Source: Lentibacillus saliphilus (GTDB taxonomy: Bacteria > Bacillota > Bacilli > Bacillales > Amphibacillaceae). Taken from it: 64,000 bases of DNA. This document shows, in pieces, positions 8,867 through 18,647 of the stretch (position 1 is its first letter; each line of letters starts with the position of its first letter). The notes under the pieces are model-generated. The model saw nothing but the letters and a program-made list of their open reading frames with translations. It did not search any database and was not told where the DNA came from. The stretch covers positions 111,228-175,227 of the forward strand of contig NZ_JABJXD010000006.1 in the NCBI RefSeq assembly GCF_019093865.1, read 5' to 3'. A program made the translations under genes and the position numbers.

Positions 8867-9934
8867 ATGAGCAAATTATTGGAAGTAAAAGATCTTGCAA
8901 TTTCATTTAACACGTTTAGTGGGGAAGTACAAGCCGTTCGTGGTGTTTCCTTTGATGTCGCTAAAGGCGAAACGCTTGCAATCGTTGGGGAATCAGGTTC
9001 TGGTAAGTCGGTTACAACCAAATCACTCATGCGCTTGCTTCCTACACCTCAAAGTGTGATAAAAAGAGGACAGATTCTCTTTGAAGGAGAAGACCTCGTT
9101 AACAAAACAGATAAAGAGATGCAAAAAATTCGCGGAAAAGATATATCAATGATTTTCCAGGATCCAATGACATCATTGAATCCAACGATGAAAATTGGTA
9201 ATCAAATCATGGAAGGTCTCATTAAGCACCAGAACATGAGTCGTAGTGAGGCGAGACCGAAAGCCGCTGAGCTTCTGAAACAGGTCGGAATTCCGCACGC
9301 AGAAAAGCGTCTACATCAATATCCTCATCAATTTTCTGGGGGGATGCGTCAGCGTGTTGTAATCGCTATGGCACTTGCATGTAATCCGAAGCTGTTAATT
9401 GCTGATGAGCCGACAACGGCGCTTGATGTAACCATTCAAGCACAAATCCTTGAGTTGATGAAGGACGTACAGAAGGAGACCGGAAGCTCGATTATCTTTA
9501 TTACGCACGACCTCGGCGTTGTTGCGAATATTGCTGACCGTGTTGCTGTTATGTATGCTGGTAAAATTGTCGAGATTGGTACAACTGAAGAAATCTTTTA
9601 CAATCCACAGCATCCGTACACATGGGGCTTGCTAGGCTCAATGCCGACATTAGATGACACGGATGAACATTTAATGTCAATTCCAGGTAGCCCTCCGGAT
9701 ATGTTGAATCCTCCAAAAGGAGATGCCTTCGCACCACGGAATTCTTATGCGTTGAAAATTGATACTGAATTAGAACCACCAATGTTCAAAGTATCTGATA
9801 CGCACTATGCGGCGACATGGCTTCTTCATGAAAATGCCCCTAAGGTTGAGCCGCCAGCAGAGGTTAAGCGGAGAATGGCTGGCTTTTCAAAAACGGGTGA
9901 GTTTCTGAAAGGTGAGGAAGGTGAAGATCAATGA
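8867..9934 (+). CDS. oppD: Oligopeptide ABC transporter ATPase OppD
   Basis: ATP-binding subunit of 355 residues. Walker A GESGSGKS is at 41-48, the signature FSGGMRQR near 158-165, Walker B LLIADEP near 175-181 and the switch histidine in FITHDLGV. The C-terminal oligo_HPY extension typical of OppD/F follows (HPYTWGLLGSMP). The final four bases overlap the oppF start (ATGA), so the two ATPases are translationally coupled. Together with OppF it drives peptide import. Confidence 0.95.
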   Translation: MSKLLEVKDLAISFNTFSGEVQAVRGVSFDVAKGETLAIVGESGSGKSVTTKSLMRLLPTPQSVIKRGQILFEGEDLVNKTDKEMQKIRGKDISMIFQDPMTSLNPTMKIGNQIMEGLIKHQNMSRSEARPKAAELLKQVGIPHAEKRLHQYPHQFSGGMRQRVVIAMALACNPKLLIADEPTTALDVTIQAQILELMKDVQKETGSSIIFITHDLGVVANIADRVAVMYAGKIVEIGTTEEIFYNPQHPYTWGLLGSMPTLDDTDEHLMSIPGSPPDMLNPPKGDAFAPRNSYALKIDTELEPPMFKVSDTHYAATWLLHENAPKVEPPAEVKRRMAGFSKTGEFLKGEEGEDQ

Positions 9935-10866
9935 CAGTCGAAAAGCTGTTAGAAGTGAAGGACTTAAAGCGTCATTTTAATATTGGTGGAAAAGCAACCG
10001 TTAAAGCAATTGATGGTGTCACCTTTGATATTTATAAAGGTGAGACATTTGGCTTGGTCGGTGAATCTGGCTGTGGTAAATCGACGACAGGTAGAACGAT
10101 TATCGGATTGTATGATGCAACAGACGGCGAAGTTCTGTTTAAAGGGGAAGATGTCCACGGCAAAAAGTCTGCTGCAGAAAAAATGAAATTCAACCGTAAA
10201 ATGCAGATGATTTTCCAGGACCCATCATCTTCACTTAATTCCCGGATGACGGTTATGGATATTATCGCAGAAGGCATCGACATTCATAATTTGGCCGAAA
10301 ACAAAGAAGCCCGCAAAAAGCGTGTTGAAGAGCTCCTTGAAACGGTCGGACTTAACAAGGAACATGCGACCCGTTTTCCACATGAATTTAGTGGTGGACA
10401 GCGGCAGCGGATCGGTATTGCCCGAGCACTTGCTGTAGAACCAGAATTTATTATTGCAGATGAACCAATTTCGGCATTAGACGTGTCCATCCAAGCACAG
10501 GTCGTTAATTTGCTGAAGCAATTACAGGACGAATTTGGCCTCACTTACTTATTTATCGCCCATGACTTGTCGATGGTTAAATATTTAAGTGATCGAATCG
10601 GTGTTATGTATTTTGGTAACATGGTTGAGTTAGCGGATAGTCATGAATTGTATAAAAATCCGATTCATCCGTATACGAAATCATTATTGTCGGCGATTCC
10701 ACTCCCAGATCCAGAATATGAGCGGAACCGTCAGCGTGTTGAATATGATCCGTCCATTCACGATCCAAATGAAGAACAACAATTCCGTGAAATCAAGCCA
10801 GGCCACTGGGTAAGATGCTCAGAGACGGAGTTTGAACAATATAAGAAAGACCTCAATTTAAATTAA
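9931..10866 (+). CDS. oppF: Oligopeptide ABC transporter ATPase OppF
   Basis: Partner ATPase of OppD, 311 residues. Walker A GESGCGKS is at 44-51, then QDPSSSLNSRMT after the Q-loop, signature FSGGQRQR, Walker B FIIADEP and the HPYTKSLLSAIP segment. The start overlaps the oppD stop by four bases. It is the last gene of the operon; a terminator follows seven bases after the stop. Confidence 0.95.
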   Translation: MTVEKLLEVKDLKRHFNIGGKATVKAIDGVTFDIYKGETFGLVGESGCGKSTTGRTIIGLYDATDGEVLFKGEDVHGKKSAAEKMKFNRKMQMIFQDPSSSLNSRMTVMDIIAEGIDIHNLAENKEARKKRVEELLETVGLNKEHATRFPHEFSGGQRQRIGIARALAVEPEFIIADEPISALDVSIQAQVVNLLKQLQDEFGLTYLFIAHDLSMVKYLSDRIGVMYFGNMVELADSHELYKNPIHPYTKSLLSAIPLPDPEYERNRQRVEYDPSIHDPNEEQQFREIKPGHWVRCSETEFEQYKKDLNLN

Positions 10867-10872
10867 AAAAGT

Positions 10873-10914
10873 GCTGTCTTATAAGTCTAGAAGGGACTTT
10901 TAGACAGCCTTTTA
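10873..10914 (+). terminator. Terminator of the opp operon
   Basis: Outer stem GCTGTCT / AGACAGC with an inner AAGTC/GACTT pairing, then a short T-run. Confidence 0.75.
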
Positions 10915-10996
10915 CTTACATATGGATTATTTTATTGGGAACGACAGCCTGATCATATGAAGCAGGCATATAACGACGAAGGACTGGAAATACTGG

Positions 10997-11101
10997 AGCT
11001 ACAACACAACAGAGCAAAATGTAAGACATCTCATTCGCTTGCAATAGTTGCTAAACAGGCGTTTGTTCTGCTATTATCAATAGTGTTGTAGCTATTTTTT
11101 A
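10997..11101 (+). ncRNA. Long hairpin with U-tract upstream of gatC: possible leader or small RNA
   Basis: Perfect 11-bp outer stem AGCTACAACAC (10997-11007) / GTGTTGTAGCT (11083-11093) enclosing about 75 bases and followed by ATTTTTT. The enclosed part contains a small GCAA-TAG-TTGC hairpin. The opp operon already has its terminator at 10873, so this may end a separate short transcript or act as an attenuator before gatC. No T-box or known riboswitch motif is seen. The rest of the 330-base gap shows nothing else. Confidence 0.4.
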
Positions 11102-11196
11102 ATAGGGAAATTCGCCTATTCATAAAGGCTATTGTCCATTAATGCTTATAGACAATCCAACCGTTTGGATGGAAAATATAAATGGAGGTGCCGTTC

Positions 11197-11487
11197 ATGG
11201 CTAATATTACTAGGGACCAAGTGATGCACGTTGCTCATCTGGCCAGACTCGCTGTGACTGAAGAAGAAGCAGACGCGTTTGCCAACGATCTTGATGCCAT
11301 CATTAATTACGCTGAACAGTTAAATGAATTGGATACAGAAGGCGTAGAGCCGACAACACACGTACTTGATTTGAAAAATATTATGCGTGACGATAAGGCC
11401 GAGAAATGGGCGCATCGTGATGACGCATTAACAAACGCACCAGACAAGCAAGGCGGTCAGTTTAAAGTACCGTCAATCCTTGAGTAG
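11197..11487 (+). CDS. gatC: Asp-tRNA(Asn)/Glu-tRNA(Gln) amidotransferase subunit C
   Basis: Small subunit (96 residues) that clamps GatA and GatB in the enzyme turning Glu-tRNA(Gln) and Asp-tRNA(Asn) into the correctly charged forms. It has the family pattern: an N-terminal helix ([20 protein letters not shown]), then the [12 protein letters not shown] region and a C-terminal FKVPSILE tail. ATG at 11197 is chosen because GGAGGTG, which an earlier in-frame ATG (11182) would overlap, is its ribosome site. gatA starts 12 bases after the stop. Confidence 0.95.
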   Translation: MANITRDQVMHVAHLARLAVTEEEADAFANDLDAIINYAEQLNELDTEGVEPTTHVLDLKNIMRDDKAEKWAHRDDALTNAPDKQGGQFKVPSILE

Positions 11488-11499
11488 GGAGGGAACACC

Positions 11500-12969
11500 A
11501 TGTCATTATTTGATTTAAGCTTTAAGGAATTAGAACGTCAACTACATAATAAAGAAATTACAGTAGAGGACCTTGTTGACACATCCTATAAAAGAATTAA
11601 GGAAGTGGATGATGATGTTCATGCATTCCTTTCATTAAATGAAGAACAAGCCCGTGAGCAAGCGCGTGAGTTGGACAAGGCGGGGCATGACGGACGTGCG
11701 AAATTATATGGCATTCCAGCAGGGATTAAAGATAACATTGCCATTAAAGGACAGCCTTTAACGTGTGCCAGCCAGTTTTTGAGAAACTTTAATGATCCGT
11801 TGTACAACGCAACAGTCGTAAACAAGCTGAATGCTGAGCAATCCGTTACGGTTGGTAAATTGAATTTGGATGAATTTGCGATGGGGTCATCGAACGAGAA
11901 CTCAAGCTTCGTTCCGACACGTAACCCTTGGGATCTAGATCGTGTTCCAGGTGGCTCAAGTGGCGGTAGTGCTGCCGCTGTTGCAGCAGGCGAGGTTTTA
12001 TTCGCCCTCGGTTCAGATACAGGTGGTTCAATCAGACAGCCAGCGTCATTTTGTGGTGTCGTTGGGATGAAGCCAACGTACGGACGTGTATCACGTTTCG
12101 GACTCGTTGCATTCGCCTCATCTCTCGATCACATCGGACCAATTACACGGACTGTCGCTGACAATGCCCGTGTACTCGAAGTCATTGCCGGTCATGATCG
12201 AATGGATTCCACAAGTGCTGATGTTGATGTACCTGAGTATTCAAATTTAACAGGTGATATGACAGGCATGAAAATTGCCGTTCCAAAAGAATATCTCGCT
12301 GAAGGTGTTTCTGAGGAAGTTAAAAACACAATTTTGGACGCTTTGAAGGTCTATGAATCCCTCGGTGCAACATGGGAGGAAGTGTCCTTACCGCATTCTA
12401 AATATGCTGTAGCAGCTTATTACTTGCTATCATCATCAGAGGCATCCGCTAACCTCGCGCGTTTTGACGGGGTACGTTACGGTGTGCGCTCAGAAAATGC
12501 CGAAAATATGATCGACATGTTTAAGCTCTCACGTAGCGAAGGCTTTGGCGATGAAGTTAAACGCCGGATTATGCTCGGTACCTTTGCGCTAAGCTCTGGT
12601 TATTATGATGCGTATTATAAAAAAGCTCAAAAAGTCCGCACATTGATTAAGCAGGATTTTGATAAGGTGTTAGAGGAATACGATGTTATCATTGGACCAA
12701 CAGCACCTACAACAGCCTTTAAGATCGGTGAAAAAATAGAAGATCCATTAACGATGTATGCAAATGATATTTTAACCATTCCTGTGAACCTTGCGGGTAA
12801 CCCTGCATTGTCAGTTCCAGCTGGTTTTTCTGAAGCTGGTCTGCCTATTGGTTTACAAATTATCGGTCGCCCGTTTGCAGAGGCAACCGTTTATGAAGCG
12901 GCATATGCATACGAACAGGAAACGAAACATTATCTTAAAAAGCCTCACCTAGGAGGTGGCGCATCATGA
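11500..12969 (+). CDS. gatA: Asp-tRNA(Asn)/Glu-tRNA(Gln) amidotransferase subunit A
   Basis: Glutaminase subunit, amidase-signature family, 489 residues. The catalytic Ser-cisSer-Lys set is visible: K77 in PAGIKDNI, S153 in PGGSSGGS, and nucleophile S177 in [11 protein letters not shown]. Ammonia released from glutamine is channelled to GatB. The stop overlaps the gatB start by four bases (ATGA). Length and motifs are normal for Firmicutes GatA. Confidence 0.97.
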   Translation: MSLFDLSFKELERQLHNKEITVEDLVDTSYKRIKEVDDDVHAFLSLNEEQAREQARELDKAGHDGRAKLYGIPAGIKDNIAIKGQPLTCASQFLRNFNDPLYNATVVNKLNAEQSVTVGKLNLDEFAMGSSNENSSFVPTRNPWDLDRVPGGSSGGSAAAVAAGEVLFALGSDTGGSIRQPASFCGVVGMKPTYGRVSRFGLVAFASSLDHIGPITRTVADNARVLEVIAGHDRMDSTSADVDVPEYSNLTGDMTGMKIAVPKEYLAEGVSEEVKNTILDALKVYESLGATWEEVSLPHSKYAVAAYYLLSSSEASANLARFDGVRYGVRSENAENMIDMFKLSRSEGFGDEVKRRIMLGTFALSSGYYDAYYKKAQKVRTLIKQDFDKVLEEYDVIIGPTAPTTAFKIGEKIEDPLTMYANDILTIPVNLAGNPALSVPAGFSEAGLPIGLQIIGRPFAEATVYEAAYAYEQETKHYLKKPHLGGGAS

Positions 12970-14396
12970 ACTTTGAAACAATTATCGGACTTGAAGTCCA
13001 CGTTGAATTAAAAACAGATTCAAAGATATTTAGCTCAAGCCCAAATGCATTTGGTGCTGAACCAAATGCGAACGTGAATCCGATTGACCTTGGGTACCCA
13101 GGAACATTACCGGTTCTCAACGAAGAAGCCGTTAACTTTGCGATGAAAGCCGCTATGGCACTGAATTGTGACATTGCCACAGATACAAAATTCGACCGCA
13201 AAAACTATTTTTATCCGGATAACCCGAAAGCTTACCAAATCTCTCAATTTGACAAGCCAATTGGTGAGAACGGCTGGATTGAAATTGAAGTCGGTGGCAA
13301 GAAGAAGCGTATCGGCATTACGCGCCTTCATTTAGAAGAGGATGCTGGTAAGCTCACACACGGTGACGACGGCTATTCACTCGTTGACTTTAATAGACAA
13401 GGCACACCGCTTATTGAGATCGTGTCTGAGCCTGATATGCGTTCTCCAGAGGAAGCCTACGCATATTTAGATAAGCTCAAAAATATCATTCAGTACACAG
13501 GCGTATCTGATTGTAAGATGCAGGAAGGGTCGTTACGCTGTGATGCGAACATCTCTTTGCGCCCGATCGGTCAAGATGAATTCGGCACAAAGACCGAGCT
13601 GAAAAACCTTAACTCCTTTACGTTCGTTCAAAAAGGGTTAGAATTTGAAGAGAAACGCCAGGAAAAAGTCTTGCTTACAGGTGGCATCATTGAACAAGAA
13701 ACACGTCGTTACGATGAAAAAACGAAGGAAACGATTTTAATGCGTGTCAAAGAAGGCTCTGATGATTACCGTTACTTCCCTGAGCCTGATCTTGTACCGC
13801 TTTATATTGATGATGCTTGGAAGGAACGTATTCGTCAATCGATTCCAGAGCTACCCGATGCTAGAAAGCAACGCTTCATTGATGGACTTGGATTGCCAGC
13901 ATATGACGCGGAGGTTTTAACAAGCTCCAAGGAAATGGCTGATTTCCTTGAAGCAACGATTGCCGATGGTGCTGATATTAAACAAGCATCAAACTGGCTC
14001 ATGGGTGAAATCTCAGGTTATATGAACAAGCATTTAAAAGAATTGCATGATCTTGCCATTACACCTGAAGCTCTCGGAAAAATGATACAGCTTATCGAGG
14101 ACGGAACGATTTCGTCTAAAATCGCTAAGAAGGTCTTCGCTGAGCTCGTAGAAAAAGGCGGAGTTCCAGAACAAATCGTTAAAGATAAAGGCCTCGTCCA
14201 AATTTCTGATGAAGGCGAGCTGACAAAAATTATTACCGGTATTTTAGACGACAACGAACAGTCGATTATTGATTTTAAAAATGGTAAAGACCGTGCCCTT
14301 GGATTTTTGGTTGGTCAAGTTATGAAAGCAACAAAAGGTCAGGCCAACCCACCAATGGTCAACAAAATTCTTATCAGGGAAATGAATCAACGCTAA
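12966..14396 (+). CDS. gatB: Asp-tRNA(Asn)/Glu-tRNA(Gln) amidotransferase subunit B
   Basis: tRNA-binding and transamidating subunit of 476 residues. It opens with the family hallmark [12 protein letters not shown] and contains [14 protein letters not shown] and the LEEDAGKL kinase-like active-site region. A GatB/YqeY helical tail (about 330-475) grips the tRNA. It is third in gatCAB, coupled to gatA, and followed by a hairpin with a T-rich tract. Confidence 0.97.
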   Translation: MNFETIIGLEVHVELKTDSKIFSSSPNAFGAEPNANVNPIDLGYPGTLPVLNEEAVNFAMKAAMALNCDIATDTKFDRKNYFYPDNPKAYQISQFDKPIGENGWIEIEVGGKKKRIGITRLHLEEDAGKLTHGDDGYSLVDFNRQGTPLIEIVSEPDMRSPEEAYAYLDKLKNIIQYTGVSDCKMQEGSLRCDANISLRPIGQDEFGTKTELKNLNSFTFVQKGLEFEEKRQEKVLLTGGIIEQETRRYDEKTKETILMRVKEGSDDYRYFPEPDLVPLYIDDAWKERIRQSIPELPDARKQRFIDGLGLPAYDAEVLTSSKEMADFLEATIADGADIKQASNWLMGEISGYMNKHLKELHDLAITPEALGKMIQLIEDGTISSKIAKKVFAELVEKGGVPEQIVKDKGLVQISDEGELTKIITGILDDNEQSIIDFKNGKDRALGFLVGQVMKATKGQANPPMVNKILIREMNQR

Positions 14397-14408
14397 GAAG
14401 AAGGATGA

Positions 14409-14450
14409 ACGGCTGCCGATATGAAGTGGCAGCCGTCACCTTATTTTTTA
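14409..14450 (+). terminator. Terminator of gatCAB
   Basis: Perfect stem ACGGCTGCC / GGCAGCCGT, with the T-run TTATTTTTT starting about 4 bases after the stem. Confidence 0.7.
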
Positions 14451-14588
14451 TAAAGCTAGGCGCCAGTGCTTTAAAACATACGACACGCATATGTTAGATT
14501 AGAACATATACCTCTGCCATCATCCCTCACGAAATGACCTGCCGCCTACTTACACAATATTTCCTTGATTTGTATGGGAGGAATCTCT

Positions 14589-15500
14589 TTGAAACGAGCC
14601 CGTGTAATATATAATCCAACATCAGGCCGCGAACTTTTAAAAAAGGAGCTGCCTGCTATTTTGGAGCAGTTAGAAAAAGTCGGTTATGAGGCTTCAGCCC
14701 ATGCGACAACAGGCGAAAGCGATGCGATTTATGCAGCAAGAACAGCGGTTGAGCGCAAGTTTGATCTTGTCATTGCTGCAGGCGGTGACGGCACAATTAA
14801 TGAAGTCATCAATGGTATATCTGAACAGCCTTATCGCCCTAAAGTGGGCGTCATCCCAGGCGGTACGACAAATGACTTCGCCCGGGCGTTACAAATTCCC
14901 CGCGATGTCAAGAAAGCTGTTGAGGTCATCGTCGCTGGTGAAACGATGCCACTTGATGTTGGCCGCGTTAATGATCAGTATTTTATTAACATTGCAGGTG
15001 GCGGGAAACTAACAGAACTCACCTATGATGTTCCGATCAAGCTGAAGACGATGCTTGGTCAGCTCGCCTATTATATGAAAGGGATCGAAATGCTCCCATC
15101 ATTAAAGCCGATTAGAGCGCGAATTGAGTATGATGGAACAGTTGTCGACGAGAAAATTATGATGTTCCTCGTCTCTAATACGAATTCTGTTGGCGGCTTT
15201 GAAAAACTAGCACCAACGGCCAAGCTCGATGATGGTTATTTTGATATTCTTATTTTGCGTGAAGCGAACCTAGCTGAATTCATCCGCGTTGCGACGCTCG
15301 CTCTTCGTGGCGCACACCTTGATGATAAGCACGTCATCTATGCCCAAGCAAAGCATATTAAAGTAGACACAGATGAAAAAATGCAGCTTAACATTGACGG
15401 CGAATACGGTGGCCTACTACCAGGGGAATTCCAGAACCTACAACAGCACGTCGAATTCATCGTCCCAGCATCATTTATCGACAAACAACAAGACACCTGA
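14589..15500 (+). CDS. dgkB: Diacylglycerol kinase
   Basis: Soluble lipid kinase returning diacylglycerol, left over from lipoteichoic acid synthesis, to phosphatidic acid. The TTG at 14589 is chosen because GGGAGG ends 6 bases before it and the product is then 303 residues, the length of B. subtilis DgkB (YerQ). Motifs: an N-terminal IYNPTSG, the ATP-site GGDGTINEV near 67-75, and GGTTNDFARAL near 95. The gat-dgkB-rlmCD order is as in B. subtilis. A terminator overlaps the stop. Confidence 0.93.
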   Translation: MKRARVIYNPTSGRELLKKELPAILEQLEKVGYEASAHATTGESDAIYAARTAVERKFDLVIAAGGDGTINEVINGISEQPYRPKVGVIPGGTTNDFARALQIPRDVKKAVEVIVAGETMPLDVGRVNDQYFINIAGGGKLTELTYDVPIKLKTMLGQLAYYMKGIEMLPSLKPIRARIEYDGTVVDEKIMMFLVSNTNSVGGFEKLAPTAKLDDGYFDILILREANLAEFIRVATLALRGAHLDDKHVIYAQAKHIKVDTDEKMQLNIDGEYGGLLPGEFQNLQQHVEFIVPASFIDKQQDT

Positions 15501-15523
15501 CCATTTCTGGGTCAGGTGTTTTA
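15493..15523 (+). terminator. Terminator of dgkB
   Basis: Stem ACACCTGACC / GGTCAGGTGT followed by TTTTATT. The 5' arm includes the dgkB stop codon. Confidence 0.85.
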
Positions 15524-15737
15524 TTCAGCGTTTGGTGGTGCCTGTCACTTGGCGAATAGATCACATAGAAGTCATATGCTGTATCATGTTTTATGAGCAC
15601 TCCTCACGCCATATCAAGTCTTTTAGGGATAAGACACCACCCTACTTGAAAATACTAGACCTATGACTCGCACGCGCTTTTCATAGATGTGATAAGATAT
15701 ACACAATACATTAACATTGAACATAAAGGAGAACACA

Positions 15738-17123
15738 ATGGCAAAACGCACAGCTCCCGTACATAAAAATGACAGATTAACACTTGAAATAGAAGACCTC
15801 ACTCATGAAGGGAATGGTGTTGGTAAGGTCGACGGCTATCCGCTCTTTATTCCGTATGCCCTCCCAGGCGAAAAAGTGACCGTTCACGTCGTTAAAGTGA
15901 ACAAAAACTTCGGATTCGCTAAGCTACTCGAAGTCATCGAACGAAGTCCACACCGTGTTGAACCTCCATGTGACGTGTTTTACCAATGTGGTGGCTGCCA
16001 AATTCAGCATATGAGCTATGACATGCAGCTCGACATGAAGCGCAATCAAGTCAAAAATGTGATGCGTAAAATTGGCCACCTTGATCACGTACCTGTTCAT
16101 CCAGTCATTGGTATGGACGATCCTTGGCGTTACCGCAATAAAGTAGCAGTCCCTGTTGGGGAAAAGAATGGCGAGCTCATTACAGGATTTTATAAAATGC
16201 GTAGTCACGACATTATCGCCGACATGGACACATGCGTCGTCCAGGACGAGGTAAACGATCGAATGGTGGAGGCGGTCAGACGCATCGCCACAAATCTCGG
16301 AATTACCGCCTATGACGAGAAAAAGGACCGCGGCGTTCTGCGTCATATCATGGTCCGAACCGGAAACGAAACTGACGAGACGATGATCGTCCTCATCACC
16401 CGTACTGACAAATTACCACATAAAGACGCTCTCATCCGAGAATTAACTGAAACGTATCCACAAATCAAGTCGATCGTTCACAATATAAATGATCGACGTA
16501 CAAACGTCATTCTCGACCGTAAAAACAAAGTCATTTGGGGTGAAGATTACATTTACGACACAATCGGTAACATCCGATTTGCGATATCTGCCCAGTCCTT
16601 TTACCAAGTGAACCCAAAGCAGACGAAAAAGCTGTATGACAAAGCACTTGAATATGCCAATGTCGGACAACAAGACATCGTTATCGACGCTTACTGTGGC
16701 ATTGGAACGATCGCGCTGTTCCTTGCACAATCTGCCAAAAAAGTGTATGGCGTCGACGTCGTTCCAGAAGCGATCAGCGATGCCAAGCAAAACGCCCGAC
16801 TCAACCATATGGACAACGCCGAATTCCACGTCGGTCAAGCCGAAAAAGTCATGCCATGGTGGCAATCGCAAGGGATGAAGCCAGACGTCATCGTCGTCGA
16901 CCCACCACGCAAAGGCTGTGACGAGGCATTGCTCCAAGCAATGCTCACAATGCAACCAAAACGAATTGTCTATGTGTCATGCAACCCGTCAACATTGGCA
17001 AGAGACTTACGCATTCTAGAAGACGGCGGGTATGAAACAAAAGAAGTCCAACCTGTAGACATGTTTCCGCAGAGCATGCATGTGGAGTCTGTAGCGTGGT
17101 TGGAGAAGAAGTTGTCCCATTAA
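15738..17123 (+). CDS. rlmCD: 23S rRNA (uracil-5-)-methyltransferase
   Basis: AdoMet- and FeS-dependent RNA methyltransferase, orthologue of B. subtilis YefA/RlmCD, which makes m5U747 and m5U1939. ATG at 15738 follows AAAGGAG; the track's earlier in-frame ATG has no ribosome site. In order: an N-terminal TRAM domain (about 8-65), a cysteine cluster for the 4Fe-4S centre (CDVFYQCGGC near 80-89), then the Rossmann methyltransferase with DAYCGIGT, VVDPPRKGCD and the nucleophile cysteine in VSCNPSTLARDL. Length 461 is normal. Monocistronic. Confidence 0.93.
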   Translation: MAKRTAPVHKNDRLTLEIEDLTHEGNGVGKVDGYPLFIPYALPGEKVTVHVVKVNKNFGFAKLLEVIERSPHRVEPPCDVFYQCGGCQIQHMSYDMQLDMKRNQVKNVMRKIGHLDHVPVHPVIGMDDPWRYRNKVAVPVGEKNGELITGFYKMRSHDIIADMDTCVVQDEVNDRMVEAVRRIATNLGITAYDEKKDRGVLRHIMVRTGNETDETMIVLITRTDKLPHKDALIRELTETYPQIKSIVHNINDRRTNVILDRKNKVIWGEDYIYDTIGNIRFAISAQSFYQVNPKQTKKLYDKALEYANVGQQDIVIDAYCGIGTIALFLAQSAKKVYGVDVVPEAISDAKQNARLNHMDNAEFHVGQAEKVMPWWQSQGMKPDVIVVDPPRKGCDEALLQAMLTMQPKRIVYVSCNPSTLARDLRILEDGGYETKEVQPVDMFPQSMHVESVAWLEKKLSH

Positions 17124-17306
17124 AATAAACATTTCCAATTCGATCCTTAGTCAATGGTTTTTCAATAGCTTTTCAATGGTTTGGATAGGTTACACATAGT
17201 TTGACATTATAAGGATTTAACATGTTAAAAATGATAGCGTGACGACCATTGATGAAATAGAAGGTACTATGACTTAAGTAGGAAACTCGTTTGTGTTGGT
17301 AAAAAT

Positions 17307-17501
17307 ATGGTTATTCTTTTGAAGTCCTTAGAGCCAATATTTATACACAGAGCTATCGTAAAGGAAAAAGAAATCAAAGAAGTTAATGTTACTTTTGGAA
17401 AAATGTTGCCTGATCAAATGACAAATCTGATAAAACCAGAATATGAATACGGTGCTGACTCTTCCACACTGAGCAAGGCAATGGATGAGGTGAACTTTTA
17501 G
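17307..17501 (+). pseudogene. Unrecognised 64-codon frame, possible gene remnant
   Basis: An open frame with protein-like composition (charged, with a KPEYEYGADSSTLSK stretch) but no ribosome site before its ATG and no family I recognise. It lies in a 520-base gap after rlmCD that otherwise holds only AT-rich sequence. It may be the end of a decayed gene. Confidence 0.25.
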
Positions 17502-17592
17502 CAGACTATTTTCCGATTATCTTTTTTAAATCAGTGTCTTTTTAACAAAAAAGAAGTATCAAATTTCCTAGCAATTTAACCCTCGCTGTCTC

Positions 17593-17642
17593 AAAAAAAC
17601 ACCCCCGAATTGATGTCATACACTATGCATCTAAACGGGGGT
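17593..17642 (-). terminator. Terminator for the minus-strand small-gene cluster
   Basis: On the minus strand, ACCCCCG and CGGGGGT pair across about 28 bases and are followed by a run of seven T. It would end the leftward transcript from 18.8 kb. Confidence 0.7.
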
Positions 17643-17648
17643 TTATTG

Positions 17649-17849
17649 TTATGAATCTGTCTTAATTGGTTTGGGAACGCATACGTCATCTGAATAACGC
17701 ATATCAATTCCGCTGCATGGAATACGGTTTAAGTGGTGGTTTAAAATAAATCTCTTAGGCAACGAAGCCATGATACAAAACGAACTGCCATTAGTGAGTT
17801 CGCTGGTTTTGCTGTAAAATACTGGTGTTAGTCTCACCCGTTGACGCAA
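17649..17849 (-). CDS. Unrecognised 66-codon frame at the end of the small-gene cluster
   Basis: TTG-started frame overlapping the region just after the 2-TM protein stop and ending next to the terminator at 17642. Its GAGGTGA site lies too close to the TTG. The product has no hydrophobic segment and no family I know. It is listed because it fills the space before the terminator; it may not be expressed. Confidence 0.2.
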   Translation of the reverse strand: MRQRVRLTPVFYSKTSELTNGSSFCIMASLPKRFILNHHLNRIPCSGIDMRYSDDVCVPKPIKTDS

Positions 17850-17850
17850 T

Positions 17851-18036
17851 TCACCTCATTATGAGAAAGGTTGTTGTGGTTATCAGCACAAATGCCACTC
17901 CAAGTGTTAAAGCAATTGTTTTTGTATTCTTTTTTTCTTCCTTATCATTTGTTCTGTTTATTGTAAACAAGTATATTGAATAAGCAATCAGAAACAATGG
18001 CAAGACGAAGAAACCGTACTCTTTAAGCCCTTCCAA
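17851..18036 (-). CDS. Small two-helix membrane protein, possible immunity protein
   Basis: 61 residues starting at TTG, with GGGGTGAT about 9 bases upstream. Two hydrophobic segments (about 9-26 and 41-59) flank a strongly charged loop (RTNDKEEKKNTK). This is the usual build of bacteriocin immunity proteins. It lies 47 bases downstream of the secreted-protein-like frame at 18084-18611 on the same strand, which is the basis for the guess. There is no direct sequence evidence of function. Confidence 0.4.
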   Translation of the reverse strand: MEGLKEYGFFVLPLFLIAYSIYLFTINRTNDKEEKKNTKTIALTLGVAFVLITTTTFLIMR

Positions 18037-18083
18037 TGGATAATCACCCCAGTTTATTGTGGCGTTATATTAAATGCCAAAGC

Positions 18084-18611
18084 CTACGTCATGGAGACGT
18101 GTACACCTCTTCTATAGTTATTGGCATCTATACGTGATGACACGAGATAGAAATAGACAGTTCCAATCCCGCCAACGAATGCTGTTGGTACGTTTCCAAA
18201 GAACGTTGATACTACCGCTACACCAGTATAAACATGGCCAACAGTTGCAAGGTTTGAAGCTAATATCCTAGATTCTAAGTCGTTTGCATAACGACTATAT
18301 CCCCACCAGTGATATTTGACAGGTGTTGGTCTCCCGGCAAATAGTTCATTGTCTTCAGAGCTCACATATAAATTTGCAATGCTTAGGTCATTAGATGCCG
18401 ACAATTCCCCACTTTTGATTTTGGAATTCAAGAAATCAAAGTGTTTTTTCTGCCCCTCCAACAACCCCTCTGGAACGCCTTCAGTAACAGCTAACTTTTG
18501 ATTTAATACAAAAAAACCTTCTTTTGGTTCAAGCTTAGTTTGATTTGATAGAACTACTGCCGAAAATGCTCCCCCAGTTATCAGAGTATAGGTCTTAAAT
18601 TCGATTATAAT
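18084..18611 (-). pseudogene. Bacteriocin-like secreted protein frame without a normal start codon
   Basis: The frame is open from the stop at 18612-18614 down to 18084, about 175 codons. Its first part (TYTLITGGAFSAVVLSN) looks like a signal peptide, then comes a charged propeptide-like region. The C-terminal half begins near TPVKYHWWGYSRYANDL, followed by a Gly/Ala/Val-rich hydrophobic stretch (VGHVYTGVAVVSTFFGNVPT) and YFYLVSSRID. No ATG, GTG or TTG lies before the signal-like part; the first is a TTG at 18464, inside the frame. Either an ATT start is used or the 5' end has decayed. An aromatic motif before a hydrophobic helix is common in secreted antimicrobial peptides; the family is not recognised. 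Confidence 0.4.
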
Positions 18612-18647
18612 CTAAACAATTAGACGAATCTAATTATAACTAAAACT

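Noticed and set aside
10914..11196. T-box or other riboswitch before gatCAB
   Set aside because: No TGGNACC T-box sequence, no specifier-loop layout, and no known riboswitch core could be seen; only a plain hairpin with U-tract.
15373..15666. 97-codon plus-strand frame after dgkB
   Set aside because: Begins inside dgkB and runs through its terminator.
15924..16346. 140-codon minus-strand frame
   Set aside because: Shadow of rlmCD with no ribosome site.
16443..16955. 170-codon minus-strand frame
   Set aside because: Lies wholly inside rlmCD, which has clear motifs; a shadow frame caused by codon bias.
17649..17849. Possible reverse-transcriptase motif (RYSDDVCV) in the small frame
   Set aside because: Only a YxDD-like tetrapeptide is similar; none of the other group II intron domains or RNA structures is present.
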